Assembly: GCA_027297845.1 (NCBI GenBank) | Contig: JAPUHG010000130.1 | Span: 1-15,501 of the forward strand | Direction of reading: 5' to 3' | DNA length: 15,501 nucleotides | DNA from: Gammaproteobacteria bacterium | Lineage (GTDB): Bacteria > Pseudomonadota > Gammaproteobacteria > Steroidobacterales > MnTg04 | Part shown: positions 6,548 to 12,592 of the stretch, piece after piece | How positions within the stretch are numbered: the stretch's first letter is position 1 | How the letters are laid out: each line of letters starts with the position of its first letter | Notes under the pieces: generated by a model | Databases searched by the model: none | What the model was told of the DNA's origin: nothing | What the model saw: the letters and a program-made list of their open reading frames with translations, nothing else | Made by a program: the position numbers and the translations under genes

Positions 6548-7906
6548 ATGTTTGGCAATCTCAGCGATCGACTCGTCCAGGCCACTCGCAGTTTGAGTGG
6601 CCGCGGCCGCCTGAGTGAGGAGAACATCAAGGATAGCCTGCGTCAGGTCAGAATGGCGTTGCTTGAAGCCGATGTCGCCCTGCCGGTGGTGAGAGACTTT
6701 GTGGCCCGCGTCAAAGAGCGTGCTATCGGAGTGGAAGTCAGTCGTAGCCTGAGCCCGGGCCAGGCGCTGGTGAACATCATCCACGCTGAGCTGGTTAGTG
6801 TGATGGGCCCGGAAGATGCCCCATTGAATCTGCAGTGTCAGCCGCCTGCGGTCATTTTGCTGGCGGGTTTGCAAGGCGCCGGCAAGACGACTACCGCGGC
6901 CAAGCTGGCCTTGCGTTTGCAGGAACGTGACCGGCGTAAGGTCATGCTGGCGAGTACCGATGTTTACCGTCCCGCCGCCATCTTGCAGCTTGAAAAACTG
7001 GCACAACAGGTCGGCGCCGGGTTTTTCCCGGTTGCGGATGGTCAGGACCCGCAAGATATAGCGCTCAAGGCCCTGGCCGAGGCACGCCTTGGGCAATATG
7101 ACGTGTTGTTACTGGATACGGCGGGACGATTGCACGTCGATCAGGAAATGATGGCGGAGCTGCGTGGTATCCACCGGGTGATCGCGCCGACGGAGACTCT
7201 GTTCGTGATCGATTCGATGGCCGGACAGGATGCAGTCAATGCGGCTCACGCGTTTTCGGAGGCCGTGCCACTGAGCGGTGTCGTGTTGAGCAAAATCGAT
7301 GGGGACGCTCGCGGCGGGGTGGCATTGTCGGTTCGTAAAATAACCGGTGCCCCGATCAAGTTTCTCGGCACCGGCGAGAAAATCGATGCGCTGGAAGCAT
7401 TTCACCCGGAGCGAATCGCTTCCCGAATACTTGGAATGGGCGATGTCTTGAGCCTCGTGGAGGAGGCCGATCAAAAACTCGATCGCAAAAAGTCCGAAAA
7501 ACTGACTAAAAAACTGCAACAGGGCAAGGAATTTGACTTATCCGACCTGCGCAACCAACTCGAGCAAATGCTTGATATGGGTGGGCTGGGCGCATTGCTC
7601 GAAAAGCTGCCCGGTGGTATGGGGATGCCAGCGGGGCTGGCCGGAAAAGCTGATGACGGCATGATTCGTCGCCAGATCGCCATCATCAATTCCATGACGC
7701 CAGGCGAGAGACGATTCCCCAAGATCATCAACGGATCCCGAAAAAGAAGGATTGCCGCCGGATCCGGAACCGAGGTGCAGGAAATCAATCGGTTGCTAAA
7801 ACAGCAAATGCAGATGCAAAAAATGATGAAACGGATGAAAAAAGGCGGTATCAGTCGACTTTTGCAAGGGCTGGGCGGGCAACCCGGCCCGTTTGGTGGT
7901 CGGTAG
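6548..7906 (+). CDS. ffh: signal recognition particle protein Ffh
   Basis: Ffh is the GTPase of the bacterial signal recognition particle. It binds 4.5S RNA and hydrophobic signal sequences on nascent chains and docks with FtsY to deliver them to the Sec/YidC machinery. The 452-residue product has the usual N domain (about 1-85), G domain (P-loop GLQGAGKTTT at 107-116, DTAGR at 190-194, KIDGDARGG near 249-257, GTGEKIDALEAF) and methionine-rich M domain (from about 325, with the RNA-binding block INGSRKRRIAAGSG and a Met-rich stretch near MQMQKMMKRMKK). The ATG at 6548 gives the standard MFGNLSDRL start. Upstream ATGs at 6500 and 6533 would add residues not usual in the family. The ribosome site (GGAACGAAG) is weak. 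It precedes rpsP on the same strand, as in E. coli. Identification is secure. Confidence 0.98.
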   Translation: MFGNLSDRLVQATRSLSGRGRLSEENIKDSLRQVRMALLEADVALPVVRDFVARVKERAIGVEVSRSLSPGQALVNIIHAELVSVMGPEDAPLNLQCQPPAVILLAGLQGAGKTTTAAKLALRLQERDRRKVMLASTDVYRPAAILQLEKLAQQVGAGFFPVADGQDPQDIALKALAEARLGQYDVLLLDTAGRLHVDQEMMAELRGIHRVIAPTETLFVIDSMAGQDAVNAAHAFSEAVPLSGVVLSKIDGDARGGVALSVRKITGAPIKFLGTGEKIDALEAFHPERIASRILGMGDVLSLVEEADQKLDRKKSEKLTKKLQQGKEFDLSDLRNQLEQMLDMGGLGALLEKLPGGMGMPAGLAGKADDGMIRRQIAIINSMTPGERRFPKIINGSRKRRIAAGSGTEVQEINRLLKQQMQMQKMMKRMKKGGISRLLQGLGGQPGPFGGR

Positions 7907-7939
7907 GAGCCTCGCGGCACTCAAATAGCCAGGAAATGC

Positions 7940-7967
7940 TTCACTTTCCGCCGAAATACGGTAAAAT
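7940..7967 (+). promoter_or_regulatory. candidate sigma70 promoter for the rpsP operon
   Basis: TAAAAT (7962-7967, 5/6 to the -10) lies 16 bases after TTCACT (7940-7945, 4/6 to the -35). It sits between ffh and rpsP with no terminator in front, and would give a leader of about 120 bases. Placement agrees with rpsP-rimM-trmD-rplS being its own transcription unit in related bacteria, with possible read-through from ffh. Confidence 0.5.
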
Positions 7968-8041
7968 TCCGCGTTTGACTTTGGCCGCCTTCAGGTAGTC
8001 GAGGGGTTTGCCGTGTTCGGGTGCCGGGAAAAATCGGGCCT

Positions 8042-8069
8042 GGGCAGCGAAGCCCTTACCGGGTGGCTT
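8042..8069 (+). promoter_or_regulatory. mutually exclusive hairpins in the rpsP leader
   Basis: GGGC (8042-8045) can pair with GCCC (8052-8055) around a 6-base loop. Alternatively AAGCC (8050-8054) can pair with GGCTT (8065-8069). The two structures share bases 8052-8054 and cannot coexist. The second ends 10 bases before the rpsP Shine-Dalgarno AGAGGA (8079-8084). Short stems make this speculative. Confidence 0.25.
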
Positions 8070-8092
8070 TCATTATTTAGAGGACAGCCTTT

Positions 8093-8344
8093 ATGGTGAC
8101 TATTCGCCTGAGCAGGGGAGGAGCGAAAAAGCGACCTTTCTATCACATTGTGGTGACCGACAGCCGGAACCGGCGCGACGGTCGTTACATCGAACGATTG
8201 GGATTCTTCAATCCGGTTGCAACCGGTGGCGAAGAAAAGCTGCGTATTGACGTTGGCCGAGTCGAGCACTGGATTGGCCATGGCGCCAAGCCGTCTGATC
8301 GGGTCAGTTCGTTGCTCAAGAGTTACCAGGCTGAGTCTGCATAA
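8093..8344 (+). CDS. rpsP: 30S ribosomal protein bS16
   Basis: bS16 binds 16S rRNA in the body of the 30S subunit and is needed for its assembly. The 83-residue product shows the family signature from the first residues: MVTIRLSRGGAKKRPFYHIV, followed by a basic segment DSRNRRDGRYIERLGFFNP and a C-terminal region with RVEHWIGHGAKPSDRV. Length is normal. The ATG at 8093 is preceded by AGAGGA at an 8-base spacing. It is the first gene of the rpsP-rimM-trmD-rplS operon, with rimM starting 11 bases after its stop. Its upstream leader of over 100 bases may hold regulation. Identification is secure. Confidence 0.98.
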   Translation: MVTIRLSRGGAKKRPFYHIVVTDSRNRRDGRYIERLGFFNPVATGGEEKLRIDVGRVEHWIGHGAKPSDRVSSLLKSYQAESA

Positions 8345-8355
8345 GGACGGTTGTC

Positions 8356-8868
8356 ATGGCGGGCAATGACGCGCGTCGTGTGGAGCTCGGGAAGATTGTC
8401 GGGCACTTCGGTGTTAAAGGCTGGGTCAAGGTAAAATCCTATACCCGACCAATGGAAAATATCCTGGCTTATGAAGACTGGCGGTTGTCGGATGAGAAAG
8501 ACAGCGTGGATATTCGCCTCGTAGAAGGGCAGCGGCATGGCCACGGACTCATCGCGAGACTGCAACGAATAACAGATCGTGAGCTTGCGCATGACCTGAT
8601 CGGGAAAACCGTATCAGTGGCGCGCAGTGAAATGCCGGAGCAGGGTAGTGGCAGCTACTACTGGATGGACCTCGAGGGGCTGGAAGTGGTCACCGAGGAT
8701 GGACAGAAACTCGGCAAAGTCGACTACTTGCTCGAGACCGGTGCAAATGATGTGCTGGTCGTTGCCGGGGATGTCGAAAGGCTGGTGCCTTTTGTCATCG
8801 GAGAATTTGTCAAGGCCGTGGACCTGGATGCTGGTGTGATTACCGTAGCCTGGGATCCGGAGTTTTGA
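8356..8868 (+). CDS. rimM: ribosome maturation factor RimM
   Basis: RimM binds uS19 and helps the head of the 30S subunit mature, and is needed for efficient 16S rRNA processing. The 170-residue product has the N-terminal RimM beta-barrel (about 9-90, VELGKIVGHFGVKGWVKVKS) and the C-terminal PRC-barrel (about 95-170, YYWMDLEGLEVVTEDGQKLG and a terminal VAWDPEF, close to the usual ending). The ATG at 8356 follows AAGGA at about 8 bases. It lies between rpsP and trmD with very short gaps (11 and 8 bases), so the genes are co-transcribed. Identification is secure from both sequence and operon position. Confidence 0.97.
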   Translation: MAGNDARRVELGKIVGHFGVKGWVKVKSYTRPMENILAYEDWRLSDEKDSVDIRLVEGQRHGHGLIARLQRITDRELAHDLIGKTVSVARSEMPEQGSGSYYWMDLEGLEVVTEDGQKLGKVDYLLETGANDVLVVAGDVERLVPFVIGEFVKAVDLDAGVITVAWDPEF

Positions 8869-8876
8869 GGTGACCA

Positions 8877-9632
8877 ATGCATATCCATATAGTCACTTTG
8901 TTTCCGGAGCTGATCAGCGGTGCGCTGGCACACGGGGTACTCGGACGCGCGATTGATAACGGTATTCTTGAGGTTGCGCTTAGCAACCCCAGGGATCTGG
9001 CAGAAGACAGGCATGCGACGGTTGATGACCGGCCGTACGGCGGTGGGCCCGGCATGGTGCTCAAAGTTGAGCCGACGAGAAGCTGTCTGCGTAAGGCGAA
9101 GGCCACGATGCCGGAGGGTAGTCGGAGTATTTTTTTAAGCGCCCAGGGGGCGCCGCTTGATCACGCAAAGGTGCGTGAGCTTGCGGACAGGCCGGGGCTG
9201 CTGTTACTGGCCGGCCGCTATGAAGGTGTAGACGAACGGCTGGTTGAAAGCGAGATTGACGAGGAGCTGTCGATCGGTGACTTCGTAGTCAGTGGCGGCG
9301 AGTTGCCGGCACTGGTCGTTGTGGACGCGGTAGCCAGGCTGCTGCCCGGCGCTCTGGGTGATGAGTTGTCAGCGGAACAGGACAGTTTTGTCAATGGTCT
9401 GCTCGATTGCCCGCATTACACGCGGCCGGAAGTGGTAGATGAAAGAAAAGTGCCCGATGTTTTGTTATCGGGCAATCATGAGGAGATCAGGCGTTGGCGT
9501 CTGAAGCAGGCGCTGGGGCGAACCTGGATGCGCAGACCCGACCTGATCAAGAAACTGGTTTTGTCGGATGAACAACAGGAACTTCTGGGCGAATTTATGG
9601 CCGAGACGGACAATCGAAACGGCGCTAACTGA
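8877..9632 (+). CDS. trmD: tRNA (guanine-N1-)-methyltransferase TrmD
   Basis: TrmD methylates N1 of G37 next to the anticodon of certain tRNAs using S-adenosylmethionine, preventing +1 frameshifting. It is an essential SPOUT (trefoil-knot) enzyme. The 251-residue product contains DDRPYGGGPGMV, the knot motifs LLLAGRYEGVDER and LSIGDFVVSGGELPAL, and LLDCPHYTRPEV, where the family's catalytic Asp is expected, and it has the usual C-terminal tRNA-binding helical domain. Length is normal. The ATG at 8877 has GAGGTG just upstream; this site overlaps the rimM stop codon region, consistent with translational coupling. A 50-base gap follows before rplS. Identification is secure. Confidence 0.98.
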   Translation: MHIHIVTLFPELISGALAHGVLGRAIDNGILEVALSNPRDLAEDRHATVDDRPYGGGPGMVLKVEPTRSCLRKAKATMPEGSRSIFLSAQGAPLDHAKVRELADRPGLLLLAGRYEGVDERLVESEIDEELSIGDFVVSGGELPALVVVDAVARLLPGALGDELSAEQDSFVNGLLDCPHYTRPEVVDERKVPDVLLSGNHEEIRRWRLKQALGRTWMRRPDLIKKLVLSDEQQELLGEFMAETDNRNGAN

Positions 9633-9660
9633 GACAGCTAATTTTTGAATATTAAGGGGT

Positions 9661-9676
9661 TGCCTACGGGCAGGTG
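9661..9676 (+). promoter_or_regulatory. UACG-tetraloop hairpin abutting the rplS ribosome binding site
   Basis: TGCC-TACG-GGCA (9661-9672) forms a 4-base stem closed by C-G around a TACG loop, a member of the stable UNCG tetraloop class. Its last base is the first base of the AGGTG Shine-Dalgarno (9672-9676), which lies 6 bases before the ATG at 9683. It could expose or time translation of rplS separately from trmD. No experiment supports this here. Confidence 0.45.
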
Positions 9677-9682
9677 ATGGCG

Positions 9683-10027
9683 ATGAGTAAAATTATTGAT
9701 ATATTGGAAAAGGAACAAATGGATCGCAAACTCCCGGAGTTTAGTCCCGGCGATACGATCGTGGTTCAGGTCAAGGTAAGGGAAGGCAGCCGGGAACGGT
9801 TACAGGCCTATGAAGGTGTGGTGATCGCGAAGAAAAACCGCGGTCTTAATTCGTCCTTTACGGTCCGCAAAATTTCTCACGGGGAAGGAGTCGAGCGAGT
9901 GTTCCAGACCTACAGTCCCACGGTGGCATCCGTCACCGTGAAGCGCCGCGGCGATGTGCGCCGGGCCAAACTCTATTACCTGCGCGATCGCACCGGTAAG
10001 GCCGCGAGAATCAAGGAAAAAATCTGA
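9683..10027 (+). CDS. rplS: 50S ribosomal protein bL19
   Basis: bL19 sits at the 30S-50S interface and contributes to inter-subunit bridges. The 114-residue product matches the family throughout: MSKIIDILEKEQM, PGDTIVVQVKVREG, RLQAYEGVVIAKKNRG, SFTVRKISHGEGVERVF, and the basic end RAKLYYLRDRTGKAARIKEK. GTG (9674) and ATG (9677) lie in frame just upstream, but ATG at 9683 is best because AGGTG is spaced 6 bases before it and the product then begins as the family does. It is the last gene of the rpsP operon and is followed by a strong terminator. Identification is secure. Confidence 0.98.
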   Translation: MSKIIDILEKEQMDRKLPEFSPGDTIVVQVKVREGSRERLQAYEGVVIAKKNRGLNSSFTVRKISHGEGVERVFQTYSPTVASVTVKRRGDVRRAKLYYLRDRTGKAARIKEKI

Positions 10028-10065
10028 CGCCGTTGGCCCTTCGCAAATCGGCCCGGCTAATCGGC

Positions 10066-10071
10066 TATAAT
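10066..10071 (+). promoter_or_regulatory. perfect -10 box (TATAAT) just upstream of the rplS terminator
   Basis: TATAAT matches the sigma70 -10 consensus exactly. The -35 side is poor: TTCGCA at 10040-10045 lies 20 bases away, and nothing good sits at 16-18 bases. If used, transcription would begin near 10078, inside the terminator's left arm, and run into the tatT/TRAP genes. Confidence 0.4.
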
Positions 10072-10072
10072 C

Positions 10073-10103
10073 AGGGCGACTGCGATGCAGCCGCCCTTTT
10101 TTT
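10073..10103 (+). terminator. intrinsic terminator after rplS
   Basis: AGGGCG-A-CTGC (10073-10083) pairs with GCAG-C-CGCCCT (10087-10097) around a 3-base GAT loop, with a single A/C mismatch. The stem runs straight into seven Ts (10097-10103). This is a classical Rho-independent terminator and ends the rpsP-rimM-trmD-rplS transcript. Confidence 0.92.
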
Positions 10104-10145
10104 GTACACATAACATTGTAATCCAGCGAGAGCAGTATCTGAATA

Positions 10146-11012
10146 ATGACTCTCATGAAAAATAGCGTCAGGACGATCGTGCTGATTTTTGTTTTTGCCA
10201 CGGCTGCAGGTTGTTCTGCGATTATTGCCGGGGCAACCAGTTCAATGGCCGATAGTCTTTCGGATGCCATCATCAATCAATCGGACCCGGAAACGGTACG
10301 CCAGGGCGCACCCGCTTTTCTTTTGATGATGGATGGCTTTGTCGGCAACTCACCGAAAAACGGCTCCTTGTTACAGGGGGCGGCGAAACTGTATGCGGTC
10401 TACGGCGCTGTTTTTGTCGATGATCCGCTGCGCGCAAAACGCCTGACCGAGCGTGGTTTTAGTTACGGACGACGTGCGTTATGCGTGCAGCAGAAAAGCG
10501 TCTGCGACATGCAGGAACTCGTTTACGATGAATTCATCAGCGGCCTTAATCGGCTGAAAGCCCGTGATGCGCCGGCGCTGTTTGCCTATACGGTGAGCTG
10601 GCTGGCCTATATCAGAACCCACAGCAGCAACTGGGGCTCGGTCGCCGACTTGCCCAAGGTAGAAGCAAGTCTCGAGCGCATCCAGGCGCTCGATGAGAAC
10701 TATGAGAGTGCCGCGGTCCACCAGTACCTGGGAATACTCAATACGCTCAGACCGGCCGCTTTAGGCGGTGCGCCGGAACTCGGGCGCAGCCATTTCGAGC
10801 AGGCCGTCGAAATTACCAATGGCCAGGATCTGAGCATCAAACTCGAGTACGCACGCAGCTATTCGAGACTGGTTTATGATCGTGAACTGCATGACCGGCT
10901 GCTGGTCGAAGTAGTAGAGGCCAGCCCGGAGGTTCCCGGCTATACCTTGTTTAACACACTGGCCCAGACAGAAGCCCAGGCTTTGCTCGATTCCGCCGAT
11001 GACTATTTCTGA
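10146..11012 (+). CDS. tatT: TRAP transporter TatT-family lipoprotein
   Basis: TatT-type proteins are periplasmic, lipid-anchored, alpha-helical TPR-like proteins that assemble with the TRAP binding protein; the best known is Treponema pallidum Tp0956. The 288-residue product starts with a hydrophobic signal ending in TAAGC, a plausible though not ideal lipobox (Ala at -3), with lipidated C23. The C-terminal half, YESAAVHQYLGILNTLRP and LGGAPELGRSHFEQAV followed by LEYARSYSRLVYDRELH, fits the TatT family. Two cysteines (C113, C120) might form a disulfide. ATG at 10146 or 10155 could start the protein; neither has a clear ribosome site. It heads a same-strand set with dctP, dctQ and dctM, 24 bases before dctP. 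Its role in ligand capture or hand-over is inferred from the family. Confidence 0.85.
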   Translation: MTLMKNSVRTIVLIFVFATAAGCSAIIAGATSSMADSLSDAIINQSDPETVRQGAPAFLLMMDGFVGNSPKNGSLLQGAAKLYAVYGAVFVDDPLRAKRLTERGFSYGRRALCVQQKSVCDMQELVYDEFISGLNRLKARDAPALFAYTVSWLAYIRTHSSNWGSVADLPKVEASLERIQALDENYESAAVHQYLGILNTLRPAALGGAPELGRSHFEQAVEITNGQDLSIKLEYARSYSRLVYDRELHDRLLVEVVEASPEVPGYTLFNTLAQTEAQALLDSADDYF

Positions 11013-11014
11013 CC

Positions 11015-11026
11015 GATCTTAAGATC
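11015..11026. repeat. perfect 12-base palindrome before dctP
   Basis: GATCTTAAGATC is self-complementary over all 12 bases. It lies 2 bases after the tatT stop and directly before the dctP Shine-Dalgarno (AGGGG at 11027-11031). It contains two GATC sites. It may be an operator-like site or a minor RNA hairpin (4-base stem, UUAA loop), or coincidence. Confidence 0.45.
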
Positions 11027-11036
11027 AGGGGTATCC

Positions 11037-12080
11037 ATGCCAAATCTTTCCAGACTAATAATGTTCATCGTGCTCACGCTCGCTTCCTTCCAGGTACAGG
11101 GTGTGCAGCTAAAGATTGCGACCCTGACCCCGGAGGGCTCCGCGTGGATGGAGGCGATGCGAGCGGGCGCGAAGGAAATCAAGGAGCGCACAGAGGGCCG
11201 CGTCATCGTCAAACTGTATGGCGGTGGCACCCAGGGCAGTGACAAGACGGTGCTCAGATTGATGCGCGTCGGTAAGTTGCAGGGAGCGACCTTTACCGGC
11301 AGTGGCCTCACGGACAGGTTTTCCACGATTCAGCTCTACTCCCTGCCGATGGTATTCAAGACTCTGGACGAAGTGGACTATGTGCGCGAGCGCATGGATG
11401 AAACGCTGATGGCGGAAATGAAGTCGGCCGGGCTGGTTTCCTTTGGTATTGCTGAGGGCGGGTTTGCCCGGATGATGTCCAGTTCGCCGGTCAGGGGGCC
11501 GGATGATCTGGCGGGCAAAAAGGTTTGGGTGCCGGAGGGCGACACCACCAGTTACGACGCCATGGCAGCAATGGGTCTTTCTCCCGTGGCGCTGCCATTG
11601 ACCGACGTGATGATCGGCCTGCAAACAGGACTGATCGATGTGGTCACCAATTCCGCGGTCGGCGCGATTGTCCTGCAATGGCATACGCGGGTGAAATACA
11701 TCATGCAGTTGCCGCTGGTTTATATCATCGGTTTCCTGGTCATCGAGGAAAAAGCGTTCAATCGACTGACTCCGGGCGACCAGGAGATCGTCAGCGAGGT
11801 GATGGAGAGAGTCTACGAGCGATTTGACGAGTCCAGCCGGAAGGACGACATCGATGCCTCCCTGGAATTGATTGCGCAGGGACTGGTCGAAATCGAACCG
11901 CACCAGGATGATGTCGATGATTGGCGTAGCGTAATCATGGACAGCAACCGTGCTCTGGCTGAAAAGGGCGAAGTCGATCTCGAGCTTTTCGAGCAGATGA
12001 TGGATTATCTTGAACAATATCGAGCGGTGAAGAATGCCACGACCGCGGCCGATGCCACGGCAGCGGATGCTAACGAGTGA
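11037..12080 (+). CDS. dctP: TRAP transporter substrate-binding protein (DctP family, TatT-linked)
   Basis: This is the periplasmic ligand-binding subunit of a TRAP transporter. The 347-residue product has a signal peptide of about 22 residues (likely cut after VQG) and then the DctP fold, beginning LKIATLTPEGSAWMEAM. In the family motif that normally reads like GLKIRVP, with the Arg that binds a substrate carboxylate, this protein has GKKVWVPEGD with W164 in the Arg position. Other typical segments are SPVALPLTDVMIGLQTGLID and LQWHTRVKYIM. The acidic/alanine-rich tail contains two TAADA repeats. The ATG at 11037 has AGGGG at a good spacing. It overlaps dctQ by 4 bases, so the two are coupled. 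Family is certain; the ligand is unknown and may not be a simple C4-dicarboxylate. Confidence 0.93.
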   Translation: MPNLSRLIMFIVLTLASFQVQGVQLKIATLTPEGSAWMEAMRAGAKEIKERTEGRVIVKLYGGGTQGSDKTVLRLMRVGKLQGATFTGSGLTDRFSTIQLYSLPMVFKTLDEVDYVRERMDETLMAEMKSAGLVSFGIAEGGFARMMSSSPVRGPDDLAGKKVWVPEGDTTSYDAMAAMGLSPVALPLTDVMIGLQTGLIDVVTNSAVGAIVLQWHTRVKYIMQLPLVYIIGFLVIEEKAFNRLTPGDQEIVSEVMERVYERFDESSRKDDIDASLELIAQGLVEIEPHQDDVDDWRSVIMDSNRALAEKGEVDLELFEQMMDYLEQYRAVKNATTAADATAADANE

Positions 12081-12592
12081 GTAGTATCCCGCTGATCAAA
12101 AACCTGGGTGTTTGGGGACGGCGGATCGAGAACGGGTTGCTGGTCCTGCTGTTGACCTCAATGATATTCCTGGCATCCGCACAAATATTCCTGCGAAATT
12201 TCCTGGATAGCGGAATCACGATCGGCGATGAGCTGTTGAGAATCCTGGTGCTCTGGCTGGCCATTCTGGGCGCGCTGGCGGCCAGCCGCGATCAGCGGCA
12301 TATCGCGATCGACGCGCTGACCCGCCATTTGTCACCGCGGCTGGGCATGCTGGCCGCCTTGTTCATTTGTGTCTTCGTCGCCGTTGTTTGCGGATTCATC
12401 TCCCACGCTTCGTTCCTGTTTGTCCGGGGCGCCTATATCGCCAATGAATCCGTCCTCGGCGGCCAGCCAGCGTGGGTTTTTCAGGCGATATTACCGATTG
12501 GCTTCGGCCTGATGAGCTGGCGCTACCTGACGCACGCGGCACGAAGCATACGCATCCTGCTGGGCAAGGCGGACTCCGATGATCCTGTTTAG
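12077..12592 (+). CDS. dctQ: TRAP transporter small permease subunit (DctQ family)
   Basis: This is the small membrane subunit of the TRAP transporter, which forms a complex with the large permease. The 171-residue product has four predicted membrane helices (about 18-38, 48-68, 88-112 and 132-150) and DctQ-like features such as SAQIFLRNFLDSGITIGDELLR and SRDQRHIAIDAL. The start is GTG at 12077, overlapping the dctP stop (GTGA overlap), with GCGGA about 9 bases upstream. Its end overlaps the dctM start by 14 bases. Length and topology are normal. Identification follows from the sequence and its place between dctP and dctM. Confidence 0.92.
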   Translation: MSSIPLIKNLGVWGRRIENGLLVLLLTSMIFLASAQIFLRNFLDSGITIGDELLRILVLWLAILGALAASRDQRHIAIDALTRHLSPRLGMLAALFICVFVAVVCGFISHASFLFVRGAYIANESVLGGQPAWVFQAILPIGFGLMSWRYLTHAARSIRILLGKADSDDPV

